Shown: positions 24,101-36,354 of the stretch, piece after piece
Layout: every line of letters begins with the position of its first letter
Numbering within the stretch: position 1 is the first letter of the stretch
DNA from: Excoecaria cochinchinensis
Taxonomy: Eukaryota; Streptophyta; Magnoliopsida; Malpighiales; Euphorbiaceae
Assembly (NCBI GenBank): GCA_947683425.1
Contig: CANTUQ010000346.1
Span: forward strand, 1-64,000
Length of the DNA: 64,000 bases
Direction of reading: 5' to 3'
Program-made: the position numbers and the translations under genes
The notes under the pieces: generated by a model
Databases searched by the model: none
The model's input: the letters and a program-made list of their open reading frames with translations, nothing else
Told to the model about the DNA's origin: nothing

Positions 24101-26525
24101 AGGTCCTATCGAACCCACATCTTCAAACCTGGTGAGGAGAACACTTCCTTTGCTACTGATGCCACCAAGATCGGATTCTTCGCAGTCTTTTGAATAGCCT
24201 TCTGGTGTGACAATCTTACCATGGTTCTGTCGGAAACTAAAGGTCAGCAGTCTTTGAGGAGTACATCTTACGCCTACAAAGAATAGATTCTCCTGGTCGT
24301 CAAAGATCCAGAGAATGTCCTGAGGAGCCTGCAGGAAGGGGGGGATAAATAAAAAACTCCTGAAGCAGCGTCCCTCCCACTTTAGCTAACTGATCAGCTT
24401 AATTCCATCAACCCTTCCCTACGCGTGTGCTGCAGCCTCACCTCCGTCATCTGGTGCAACAAGAACCTACAATCATCCAAGAGATTTGCATATCTTTTTA
24501 AGTATTTGAGTTTGTTGAGAGTGAGTGGGGGTTTCCCAAATCCAGTGGAAATTCTTCTGGGGAGAAGAATACCGCTTTATTGCTCCCCTTAAGGCTAGTA
24601 AAGACTCTGTCCTTCTTTAAGGAAAAGTGGTATATATGTCTGTAGCATTCTCTGTCGGAAAAGATTCTTCTTTCAAGAAGTTGAATAGAAAAGTTCAGTG
24701 CATGAGCTCCCAGTCTTAGCACCAAAAAACAAGCTTTTTATCCTACGTATCTGCTCGTAAAAGAATGATTTTTTCTGACTTATGCGAGTTCCGAGTTTTA
24801 TAATGTTCCCTGTGGACTAATATAAAAGAGAAAGGAGCTTAATCATATGCTCTCTCCCCTAAGCGCTCAACTCTGTGTGTATAGGATATGAGTAAGGGCT
24901 ACTAGAAGCTCTTTCTCTGATTCTATTTGTTTTTTCTTTTATCTAAAAAATGTCATCAATAGTTTTCACTGTAGTGTCTTTATTGTTATTCTAAAGTTTC
25001 TTCGCGTCTCTCCGCGAGCAGGATCCTCCTAATTAATCTTAAGTAGGACCGGGCCTTTCTCCTCATTTTGAGGGCTTCTTCTTCACCCAATACGATATCC
25101 TGAGACTGAGGGTGGGAATGATTCACATAGAGCGAAAAGGGTTGATGTCGGCTTACTTTCACGTACCTCGACAAGTATGATGAATCCTACTCTGGTGCGC
25201 CAAGCCTTGGTAGCTAATTGACTTAGGCACAAGCTAACATGGTTCAGGATATCTAGTACTAAGCGAGGTTTGATGGAATGAAACTCGGATATAGAAAGTG
25301 TCCAATGCTTTTTAGGAGATCCGGGGAGGAAAGAACTTATAAGATAGATAGATCTTAGTCCACCCTTAGGACAGGGAAGAGGTACTTCTTTGACTCCTAG
25401 TACCAGCGCGAAGTCTAATCAGTACAGTAGGAAGCCGCTTTCAAGCAAAGAACCGAATTCCATGTCTTAAGATAGACTATAAGAACAATTTCTTGAAACC
25501 ATTCTACTTATATATTAAATAAACTTTTTGTTTTTGGCTTGTTAGGACTGGCAGTTCGGGTCGGATGGTTGTCCCTTCTTCTCAACAGAATCCGATAGAC
25601 AAGAAAGAATCGACATTGTCTTATTAATTGCATTGGATGCCTTTCTCCCCTACCCCAATCCCTAGCTAGCTGCAATCCAAACCTCACCTGTCCCATGTTG
25701 GGAATTATCTTCTGCTCGTGGATATCTAATGCTAGAAGTTCGAGCAAATAAGGATTCTATTAATAGAGGGTCGACAAAAACGACTTTTTTTTCCGGGCTT
25801 AAATGACTTTTTCCTTCTACCGATCCCAGTTCGGCTAACAAAAAATCCTCCCCTTTCAGTCGAGATCTTCAAACGTTCCTCTTCCTGTAGCTTCTGTCGC
25901 TTCTGCTTTCAGATAGTACGACTACTGGCATTAGCAGCTTGAGTATTGGCATTCGCCTTTTCAGCTGTTAGGAAAGTGGTACCTTCTGAGTCCGGAGGAG
26001 CAAGCGAAGTCCTTTAAGACGTAACGCTAAAGGTTGCAAGGTAGAGGGAGAGCTGCCCTAGCAGCTCAGCTCAGTAAGGCAGCTACTGCAGCTATCCTAA
26101 CCACATCAAGCTTTGTCAACATTCATTGGGTCAATTCGGCAAGATAGATTATAGCTCTCACTCGAACAAGGACTTCCATGTACTAACAGCAGAGGGCCAC
26201 CCTACCAGCTGCCCTAGCTTCGCTACTAGAGATGCTACAAGCCGAGCTGCTAGACAAGAACTGCTAGCTCCATTAGCTGCTTTTGCCAACTAGAGCTACT
26301 AGTCTTTGTACACGTCCGATGCCGAACTTCGTCAGTTGGAATCATGAAAGACGCACAATCATAGCGAAGGTAGCGAATCCCATCCTCCGCTAAAGGGAAG
26401 AGAGTCTCGAACCTGGCCAGTGAAAAGATAGACCGATCGTTCGAGTCGTTCCAATTCATTGATTTAAGCCAGTATAGATATCATAAAAAGACGGGAGCGC
26501 CGTCTTCGCAAACATGAATAGATTA
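18161..26525. other. 8.4-kb gene-free stretch
   Basis: No frame over about 85 codons and no recognised homology. The region is AT-rich around 22.4-23.4 kb, with homopolymer tracts. A CATAAGAGA box at 20271-20279 resembles a plant mitochondrial promoter but leads to no gene. Confidence 0.55.
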
Positions 26526-26617
26526 GGAGAGATGGCCGAGTGGTTTAAGGCGTAGCATTGGAAATGCTATGTAGGCTTTTTTTTGGTTTACCGAGGGTTC
26601 GAATCCCTCTCTTTCCG
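26526..26617 (+). tRNA. trnS-GGA: tRNA-Ser(GGA), plastid-like
   Basis: This 92-nt class II tRNA has acceptor stem GGAGAGA pairing with TCTTTCC and discriminator G at 26617. The anticodon stem TAGCA/TGCTA encloses loop TTGGAAA with anticodon GGA at 26560-26562. The T arm is GAGGGTTCGAATCCCTC. The sequence is very close to plastid trnS-GGA, which flowering plants commonly retain in mitochondria for serine UCC/UCU codons. The variable arm carries a run of eight T and is about 5 nt longer than the plastid arm I remember, and loop position 38 is A rather than C. Flanking bases up to about 26.69 kb may also be plastid-derived, but I cannot confirm that. Confidence 0.95.
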
Positions 26618-28474
26618 TACCTTCACCTAATTCACCAAGGTTACCGACCTCAATGTATCAAATAACAATGAATAGGTCAATTTTTTTTTTCATGTGAGAA
26701 ATCCAATAAAAAGACGGAGCCTAGCAAGGATAGGGAAGGCAGTATCCTAAGATCTGCGAGAAGTGGTACTTTAAGAGAGAGAGCCACTTCGTAAGCGAAT
26801 AGCTACTGAACATGCCGAACGAAGTAACCCAAGGCTTACTTTAACCTTTTTCACCCACTAGAAAAGAAGAAATTCGCGCTTGATTTCATAGTTCTTCATT
26901 TTGTTCCTATCCGGTATTCATACTTCTAATTTTGGAAAATTCCTTCCTTGGAATTAACTCAATTGTTCTCTCGTCCTTCACACTGTGCCGAATTTTTTAC
27001 AACTATACCTGCCCTTTAGGACCAAGGGCTTTTTTTTTAACCACCGAATACGAGAAAATGTGCGTGAGATTGATTGGCGGGGTGCTGATTCAAGAGTGCG
27101 GGCAACTACTTTACTTAACCTGCCCCATAGGGCCACGGGTGATCGCACTTTCGAGTGATTCAATAGACTCTAATAATTCGTTTTAAATCTGAAATCACAA
27201 TTAGTTTTCAACTGATTAGAATATTTTACTTCATCCAACCTCAATTTCTTTTTTCTCTTCTCTTAATTTCATTTCTAACACGAAACAGGCATAAAAGAGG
27301 AAGAGCTGGAAGGCTACAATACCAATAGAGGTAAAGAAGCACTAACGAGGTGCTAACGGTAAAAAAGAGCACCATGGGATCGGGGAGCTGGTAGCTCTCC
27401 CTCCCAAGCGTGATTTCTTCCATGTGTCACACTGCGCTGCGCCCACTGCCATAACAGAAGCGTTATTTCCCGTTGGGTGGACCCTGCGCCCCTGCCTCTG
27501 TACTAATGGGATGCCCCGCCAGACCCTGACTCGATAGTTGAACAGAAGACCGATATGATGCGTCATGGGGATCACCTCAGTTATGAAGCACCAGTCATCT
27601 TTATACCTTTTTTCCTTTGGTGATCGAGCGACCGGATACGCGTTCGTAAGCCAGCCCGCAGCAACCGAAGCAGTATTGGCTTCCTATCCTGTAAGGAAAG
27701 GCCCGCTACCCAACTTACTTCCATCAATGACTGCCGTCTTGTACTGATGTTTTTTAGTAGGTTAGTGATTGGTTTTTTTATATCCGTTGCTCCAGTCATC
27801 ATGGCTACTGGACAAGAGATGGTCGGCAGATCCGCCTCAGTAAGAATGTTCCGGGGTCTCGTCCTAAGATGAGATTGACCCTTCTTCCACTTGATGTGGA
27901 TTACCGAGAAATCAAACAAATTAGCAGAAAAGAATCGGCTATTGAGTAGGCACTCGTAGCAGCAAGATAGGTTGTCGTTGCTCTACCCCTGAGTCATGTC
28001 CTAAGGGAACGATATACTGACCTATTCATAGCCTTTTGGTAGTCGATGAAGCTAACGGGTTTCCCTTTAATTGTTTCTGTTAAACCAACATATTTCCCTG
28101 GAACCGAAGTAGCGGTCCATAGAAGGGAATCCATCCTGTAAGATCTTCACGTGGGACAATCTATCCTCTTCGTTTTCAAGCTTTGACTTTGAGTCCTTGG
28201 CTCTATCGATTAAGTAAGTACCTTTTCTATTCAAGTCAACTACGTCCCTAAAAAGAAAAAGTAAACAAGTTTTCATATAAAGGGTTTCCCACCGTCGCGG
28301 AGAGAGAAAGCGGGGAAAGGTTTACGAATCAATCAAACGAAACATAAAGATAAGCGTAAGCTCTAGGTCGATGTGGTGTAGACGAGCCCCAGGAGCAAAC
28401 CGTTGTTTCTCGTTCCCTGGTTGGAAAGGGCTATAGTCAGAGAGAGGGTGTGGAACGTCGATAGAGGGCATATG
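26618..28474. other. No recognised gene
   Basis: Two similar short motifs occur near 27007 (CTGCCCTTTAGGACCAAGGG) and 27119 (CTGCCCCATAGGGCCACGGG). The 112-codon frame at 27581-27919 (minus) matches nothing I know. The first 70 bases may be plastid flank of trnS. Confidence 0.5.
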
Positions 28475-28665
28475 TTAAGGGCTGCCCATCCACCAATGTC
28501 TTTGGATTGGTCGTTCAAAAAAAAAGACAGTGATATGTAAAGCCTTGATATGAGTTGCGTTCATACCTTTTGGTATCTCGTCCTCAGTGAATGTCAAGGC
28601 GTCGACTCCACAAGGCGAGATAAAGGAGTGACTTTCAACCGATTCGAAAGACAAATCTTTAGTGT
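28475..28665 (-). pseudogene. Ty3/gypsy protease-region remnant
   Basis: The minus strand reads DALTFTEDEIPKGMNATHIK followed by ALHITV, the conserved segment just before the aspartyl protease of plant Ty3/gypsy polyproteins. The sequence then degenerates (HWWMGSP) where the D-x-GS active site should come. No reverse transcriptase follows. The remnant ends about where the + strand mitovirus homology begins (28.67 kb), so the junction is a composite insertion. Confidence 0.6.
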
Positions 28666-28669
28666 CTTC

Positions 28670-29290
28670 GAATGGTTCCCTCGAGTTTGCCAAGAAGTTC
28701 TTTGTGAAAGGGGTCACTAAAGACCTCTCTCCAATTTCACTTCGGGCACTCCTTACTGTTCGCTCAACTCTTGGTATGTTTCAGTTTTCAGACTTTTATG
28801 GGCCTAAGACTTTGTTCCGTTTAGCTGGCGCAGGCTATAGAGCGCGCTCTCGTCTTTACTCTTCTAAACGATTAAAACGTTGGGAGAGATTGTGGGTTGC
28901 TGCTACTAAGCTAAGCCACCAGGTACCTCTCGCTTACCTTTAGAATGGTGGATTGGTAGGGGAAGACCCCTTATCTGAAGGGGCTCATAATTGAGAGGCT
29001 CCGAAAGGAACCGAAAGAGTTACGGTTATTCCCGGAGGAGATCGTGTTCGATGGTGAACGGGAGATCCTTGAGCGAACCTTGATCCATAATTGGATGAAG
29101 CAATGGCTTAAGTGGTGTTCCTGGTATTACACTGTCGCTTTATCGCCTGACCCGAGTATCACAGACTTATTGTCTGCCCCTATCTGTGCAACTTCCTGGA
29201 AGAGGTCTGCCGAAGATATTCAATTCATTCGGTATGGGCCAAATCTGGAAATGCTATGATATGGGTGCAGGATCTTGGTTTTTGGCTTAT
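28670..29290 (+). pseudogene. Mitovirus-like RNA polymerase C-terminal remnant (copy 1)
   Basis: The frame from about 28670 carries GSLEFAKKFFVKGVTKDLSP and later LAGAGYRARSRLYSSKRL, both typical of the region after the catalytic palm of mitovirus polymerases. The reading shifts near 28940, where EWWIGRGRPL continues in another frame, hits a stop near 28975, resumes in a frame with LIHNWMKQWLKWCSWY and the TSWK block, and shifts again near 29245. At least three breaks and the missing catalytic part mean it is dead. Its 5' edge meets a gypsy protease remnant on the opposite strand. Homology to the copy at 62.4-62.9 kb is visible by eye. Confidence 0.85.
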
Positions 29291-32200
29291 TGCCGGTGTT
29301 AAGCAATGACACAAAGATCGAGTTTCCTGGGTAGATACTTGGAGGTAAGAGAGGGACCGACTTCATGATGGCTCCTTTGGACCACCAGTCTGAAGGCGTA
29401 AAGAACGACCGGGCTACAAGAATTTAAGTGCACCTGAGCACAAAGACTCGGTACGGAAAATACTGCGAAAGCAGGGGTGTATCGAGGAGTGTGTACTTCG
29501 GCCTGGTAAGCCGGGGTACACATACCCCAAGGCAACTTTGCTTGCCTAGAAGCCCAGTTGAGCTAAATTTGGTAGTCATACGCCAAATCGGAATATTATT
29601 GATATCCCCATAGTCAAGATCTCTCCTCTACGCCGCTCAGCTACGAAGGAAGGAGGAGATAGACAATGTAGAGAAGCACATAGACCAAGAGAGAGAAAGA
29701 AACAGCCCTAACTCCGAAAGGCCCAGACCAAGCTGAAGGAGGAGATAGACGAGGAAAGAATGGCACTTTAAAAACAAATAGGGGGCAATGAAAGCAGAGA
29801 GAAAGCCCCAGGCAGTGGTGTGTAGCACTTCGAAGAAAGAACCTACCATCCAGTACGAGATCAATCCCCTCCATGGATAGAAATGAAGGGGGGAATGGCA
29901 TACGTTGGTTGTTTACAATAAAAAAGTACATTTGGAGACTAGTCGTTTACTTGCGGCAGTAGCAGCTGGCATCGAATCTTATCTACAGGCTTTGTCGGGT
30001 GATCGATATGGAAGGCATTAGTGCGAATAGGCGGGTGGACTGAAGTGGGGGATCATCATCTATAACTGATGCCTATGGCTATCGATATGAAAGGGATGCA
30101 GCGAGCTTTCGAACTACTGGTTATGTCACCACCTTTGCTTCTTCGGTTGATGATTCCGGGTAAACCAACGACATATGCTGAGTTACCCCGGTAAACGAGG
30201 CTCTGCATCTCCATCTGAATCTGGGATTGGTCAATCCTTCTGCTTATGGTTATGGCTCAGGAACCGGATCTGAAACGCGCTATGGAGAACGAATTTCATT
30301 TGGATCTGCTATTGGTGGTTCGTGTCCAACAGGCTCTGTATCTGTATTGTAACACCATACCATATTATGAACCGCATCCATAATTGAGCGAAGGGATGCC
30401 ACCACGGCTTGATCCACTGGTAGGTTCGCTTATCCATCGGCAGACGGGTGGCACACACTACACTCAAGGTATGAAATCACTTGCTTGCCCGGTTAATCTT
30501 TCATAAACAAGCACCTGGTGCTCCCTGAGCCCGAAGCTCCGCACTCCTGACTACTCTCGTTTATCATTATCTAGAGCTTCCCGATCCAAGGTTGCTCTGC
30601 TCCCACCTATCGGTTCACTAGGGGTTTACAAGGACATGGGATTTCTTCGTCCCAATCCTACCGCATTTTCATTTTCGAAGGGGTCTACGTGGTTGGTAGA
30701 TTGCGCCTGCTTTATCATGGCCTAGATTGAGTGCTTTCACTCATTACCCATGCATATTACCAGAGATGATAGTTCAACTTGGCATCGAGCTACGAGCCAC
30801 TTCTTCCTTGACTATGGGTGGCGTGATGCTGCTGGGCATGGTCCTCTATATGATGACTTCTCGTACCCTTCCCCGGCTATCGATTTCGATATGGAACTGC
30901 CCGTCTATTGAGACGGAGGTTAAGCTTTGTTATGTTGTGTACAGGCGCTCTTTGTTAACCCGTCTGGTGCGCAGCTGTATGCCTGTGTAGGTGGTCCCCA
31001 CGCGGGGAGCTCTTGGGCTTTTTCCGCCCGCCTTTGGAAGAAGAATGAGGAGCACTAGATCTGCTTCCACTGATGTGCCATCAATTGGACCTGCTTCCAC
31101 CTATTACTCTGTTGCTTCTAATAGATCTATTGGGTCAAGTTCATTAGCTCGGGCAACTGGATCAACAGGTGCTTTCACTGCATCAACTGAGTCAAGGTAA
31201 ACCACTGAATCAATGGGCTGTGCTCCTGGCTTCGCTTCTGGCTTCGTTGCTGGGTCAACAGCAATGGGATCCGCTGCTTTATCCGCGGCTCTCGCCTCTG
31301 CATCTGGATTTGTGCTTGGAACAGTCTTTTCTCTTCTACATTTGCACCCGGAATATCTCGAGATCAAGACCCATAAGGAGCCGTAACAGAGGAAGTTCGA
31401 AAGGCGGGACCAAGGTATAGTTCCAGCGCTACGCCCCTTGATTTGTACCCAATCTGTCAACCAGCGGGCGGAAAGATCAATGTCAATTTAGTGCTCGGCT
31501 TGGAGCGCTCAGCTTGAGGACTTTATTATATACAAGTAGATTCAGAGAGCATAGGGACCGATTTACCATAGAAGCTAATGCCCAGCGCTGACCGGAAAGC
31601 TAATGACTGGGGAACTTTCCTAGGAGCAAACCTCGCATTGGAAGCTCAGATTGGGAATACTACCTGACGAGTACCCGTTGACTTTCAATGTCGATTTCTA
31701 TATATCTACTCTCGCGCATACTCCTTGAATATGAGGCAATGCCAATTGTTGAAATGCCATCAGATGAAGGAAACTCTGTATCTGTAGATCATGTAATTCC
31801 TGCGCCTACTAAAGCCAATCAATATACCAAATCTTACTACCGCTAGCTCCATTAAGTCTACCAGTCTGCATCAGATTATCTCAATGAATAGCCATCATCC
31901 CTCGAAGACGACTCGAGAGATCATTGTTGTGCTTCTGATGGCGTCGTTTCACTTCACTTGGACACCGAATTTCTAATACATTCTTCACTGATCCAAAAAT
32001 TGGTTTAATCTAGAGGTCCTCGTCCTTATGATTCGTAAACGGGATGATCTTTCTTGGAGCTTGTTGTTGATGCGCTAGCTTCAAGTTCGTCAATCCTCTG
32101 TCGATCGGAAGAATCCTAATCAGAGTCATCCGCTGATCGGTATGCGGAGGCGACCAACGGAAGCGGAAAGATCCTCTTGGGAAGCGTATGGGGATGCCTG

Positions 32201-35200
32201 GATGTGGTTCATGCTGGACTAAGACCAAACCGATGGGAAATCCGAGTGAAGGCGTCCGTCTATGAGCCCTCCGACCCATTGATGTGCTCATGTGGGGGTG
32301 TCCGTGTGTCTATCTTCGCGTCCATTGATGTGATGCTCGGATGAACGTGTGAATGAGGATTGACCGATCGCAAGTTCCACTCATCACTGGCCCCTCTCGT
32401 TATTGTAATAGCATTCGCCACCGACACAACCGGCACCGTCGCATTCGAGCAATCTGAACCGGCAACTAGCACTGACATTGGTAAAGAAAGTCAGTCCGCT
32501 GGCTGAATTAAGGAAGAAAAGAAAAACAAGGCATAAAAAGAATAAGCGTACCTCTTTGAGAGGCGAATACGAGCAGAAAATTCATATTGCGAGGCCAAGA
32601 CTTCTCTCACTTCTTTCGAGCTATTTCTTTCTTTCGGGCGGCTCATTCGGAGTGGAAAAAAAAGTCTCGATCTTGCTGGCGAGTAGCATAGAGGTCTTTC
32701 GTAGAACAGATCGAGACATGTGCTTGGTCCGTTGCTTCCTTTCCCAATTCTGATGTTGATTACTCTCCAGCGTATGCATATGAAGATATGGATTCTTCTC
32801 ATTCTTATGAATTATGATTATCTGGCTATATTCTTTATGTTTTTTACAGCAGGAAAAATATGATTAAGTTAAGCTCGCTTGCTTGTCTCGCTCAGTGCCT
32901 TCGCTCGCTCGGATTCGTCAAGCTCGTCAACTAGCATAAAAATCATACATATAGGGATCATTCAAACTGATCCTATCTTATGATGTCATCCACTCGTAAA
33001 CAAGATAAGATCGATTTTCTCATATAGGAAAGTCTCGATGATCCGATATAATAGATCGTCGATCAACCAATGGTGCTCTGCTCATATAGTACGTTTAGCT
33101 CTTTATCGTACGAACTCTCTGTCAAGCTCTGCGGCTATGGAGAAAGTATCTCAGCCATACTACCTACCATAGGCGGGCCGCACAAGGAAGACCCAGAAAA
33201 CGGACCCCTCATCCCGTTTTTCCCTAACCCATACTCGTCCTAGGCCTTCCCGAACCAGGTGGTTCAAGAGGTGATAGCATAGGGGCTCGCATATTATCCA
33301 GTGGATTCCATCTACTCATAACCCTACTCCTCCTCTTTTCCTATTATTTCTCTTTCTATTAAAGAAGAAGAAGGAACCGAACGGGACAACAAAAGCAAAG
33401 GTAGGTTCTGTTTTTCCTCTATTGTTACGTTTATAGTTTCCCGTATCAGCCTGGCCTTTCCTTACCTCTTTCCTTTACCCCTGACTTTCGTAGCGCAATG
33501 TTCTTTATCTATAAGGGGCTCTGTCCTTTACCTTTTTAAGCCACAAGCAAGCAACAACCGGTCCCGTAACTTCAATCGGGAAAGCAAGCTGGTACTGGTA
33601 ATAGCAATAGCAAGCTAGAAAGCAGGAAAGCAAATAAGCTTCGGCAACAGAAAGTCGTCTCTTGTTAAGAATAGCAGCAGGTGTAGGAGCTGAGGCTCTG
33701 CAATACCTTGTCTTTTCGATTGCTTTCTTTCCTCATTTTGAATGCTTTCTTGCTTGTTGCCTAGTTGACAGAGAGGAGAGGCGGTTCCTACACCAGCTCG
33801 AGTGCCAACACCTACACCCGCTCCTGTTGCTTGATTGCTTGGTCCGATTTTACTTGCTTTACCGATCGATTGCTTTCCTATTGCCCTTTTCTTTTTTTTC
33901 TGATTGGCATGAGCTAACCACGACTTGATTTAGGCTACTATTGTTTTGTTGGGGGACAGCTGTTAGTATGGGGAAAGAAGAGTGACATACCAGCCAAGAC
34001 TCCTCTTCTTGCTCCTACTAGCTACTACCTACTCTAGCCCCTACTCGTGTACCTCTTGCTGTGGCTTATTACTATCGTTTATCGCCCGCTCCCCGGCTCG
34101 CTTTCGAGGCGAGCCTGCACTCTCGCTTGCTTCTTACTCGCCTACGAAAACAATACTAGAGTCGACTTCCATACCTGCCTCTCCACTCGTGCCTACTTTC
34201 ACCAACCGGTCTTCCCTTAGTCCTCCCCTACTCTATCCCTCCGCTTGGCTTTAGCCTTGTCCGGATCTCCACCTCTCTGAGTTCTCGCCCCAGGTTGCGC
34301 TCTTTGTCTCGTCCATCTGAGGCCGACGGGTGCGTCACATCCTTTGTGAGTGAATCTCTTCGCCCTACGCTGAGTCGTAGTTCTATTTCGCTGGGGCTGC
34401 TCCTTTCCTTAGTCGTTGGCCTCCTTTGGTTCTTGACCGTAGCACTTCTCTTGTGTGCGCAGGTTCCCTAGCTCTGTTCATGGATCCATTCTAAGACTCC
34501 AAATTTCACTATTCTTCTCGTTATAACTCCAAATCCTACTTATTATAGCTTTTCCACCTGCCTGCGGCACCCTTACACCTATTCTTCAAGTTCGAGCTCT
34601 TACTCATTCAGATAGGATCTTACCCCCCGAGCAGGTTTTTTACCTTTGGGGTCTTTTGCTCGGGCTTTTTTGCTCTTGAAAACAGCTACCACCCAACATA
34701 TAAATGGGCATTTGTGCCGTAAGGCCGGGGAATAAGACAGCGAGGTCTTCGTCTTCTTCGTGAGCTGAACTGTGAGCCTATCTATTGAATTGAGGAAAAA
34801 CCGCCTTCTTCGCTCTCATCCCTTGACTCGCTAGACTGCAAAGCTGGACCTCTCTACTTACTGGCTTGACTGCATTGACTTACTGGATTGCCCCTTTTTA
34901 GTTACAGAAACCTTAGGCAAAGAGCTTTTCTGAGTTGTCACATCAAACAAGAGAAAAAGTGCATTTCAAAGGCGGAAAATCGAAGATTACAAGCTTGCGC
35001 CTCTTTTCATTCTACTTATATTTTCTTGAAATAAGGAGTGCTACCGCACACATTTAGGGCACCCCTCATCCTTTACTTGGACTAGAAGAAGTCGGAATGT
35101 AAATTCAGCCAAGCGGGGCGGGTAATCCGAGTTTACCAGAGTTGGGGCGCGTAGAAAAAGAGATCTGATGAGCCTCTGAATCAAAAGGCAACGGATAGGC

Positions 35201-35429
35201 CGGTTGAAGGCCGATAAACGATCGATACGATGTTTAGGGCTGAGATCAGAATCGAGAAAGGAGGTTTTCTTGGCTTGGACTGTGGGCTGTGGGTGGGGCA
35301 CTTTCACAAAAGACTGATCCTATTCCTCTTCCTCTTAGCCGGATGCATTTTTTTGAAACAAAATCCTGTTTATTTCAAAAAAAGTAGCAGTAGTTTCTTT
35401 GACTGCTTATCCAGTAGCTGGTGAGACGA
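29291..35429. other. 6.1-kb gene-free stretch
   Basis: Includes a compositionally biased region at 31.05-31.33 kb, whose minus strand reads as Ala/Pro/Asp-rich (31104-31460), and an AGCA/TGCT-rich simple region at 33.55-33.90 kb. No known gene was recognised. The first few hundred bases may be further decayed viral or retroelement sequence. Confidence 0.5.
34626..34670 (+). terminator. Terminator-like stem-loop with T-run
   Basis: CCCGAGCA at 34626-34633 pairs exactly with TGCTCGGG at 34657-34664, and a CTTTTTT run follows. The shape recalls an intrinsic terminator, but plant mitochondria do not clearly use these, the loop is long (23 nt) and no gene precedes it. Confidence 0.2.
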
Positions 35430-36172
35430 GTCAAAGTTGTTCGTGCTGTTCAAATAGCTCTAGTTCTTCTTCCTTTTCTTTCTTAACTTCGTCATCCTCA
35501 TCAGAATCATGTTCCTCAGAAATGTGGAAGACTTTTTTATCATCTTCGAACATGTGACTATCTTGCTCGGGTACCTCAACCTTCTCGTCACACCCTAAGC
35601 CCGGCCGCCTAAAGACCTTTCCGCATTCTGGATCTTCAAAGAGAGCTCTCTTTTGTGCTCTGGAGAATACATGGGGTCAAACGGTGCTAACATTCCTCTT
35701 CCATTGCTCTTGGGCTTCCTCAATTGAGTATCCCATTGCTTGCATCATTCGAAGTCGAATCGTATATCTGAAGCCCCTTTCTATTTTTCTATTAGTAAAG
35801 CTCCTTTGTGTCAGCTAACTTCCCATCTCCTTTAGCTCTTGGTTTTGGCCCAAGCATTTCCAAGTGATGCATCCGGATGGTTTTAGGATGATGATCATGT
35901 TTCGGAGGGATGAGGAATTTTTGAAGTTCTTTTTCTTTATTTGCATTAAAGTACGCTCAATCCACTTATCTCCCTTTTGAATATGGCCCTATCGACTCAG
36001 ATATCCCCCCCATCCTTGAAAGCGAAGTGGAACTCTCATCTTGAATTGGCATAAGGGCTGGCTCACCATCCTTCCTGTGACTTTTTGGGACGAAACGGAA
36101 AGCAGGCTTTTTAGGGGCCTTCTTCGTATCAGGAGTTTTTTGCTTAATCTTCAACTTTTCGAACTTCTTCAC
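35430..36172 (-). pseudogene. Ty3/gypsy protease-RT spacer remnant
   Basis: Continuing the same strand and order, readings include KPAFRFVPKSHRKDGEPALM, GYSIEEAQEQWKRNVS and ECGKVFRRPGLGCDEKVEVP, followed by an acidic tail (EEHDSDEDDEVKKEKEEE). I take this as the variable region between protease and RT of the element above. No RT follows. It is open only in short pieces. Confidence 0.5.
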
Positions 36173-36354
36173 CTATTTCATAGCCTCTCTTCTGATGGCA
36201 TCATAGGGGTCGATTTGTCGTCTGAGGTCGAAATCTCTTTCTCTTTGAGCTTTGTAGCATTAATTTCATCTTCGGAAAAAAAAATGGAATACGCTTTTGC
36301 TTCGCAAAAAGGATTAGCATCTGCTTTCACCCTCTTCTGCTCACCACCTTTGGT

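Noticed and set aside
31104..31460. 118-codon minus frame with Ala/Pro/Asp-rich half
   Set aside because: The biased half follows a degenerate simple-sequence DNA pattern, and no family is recognised.
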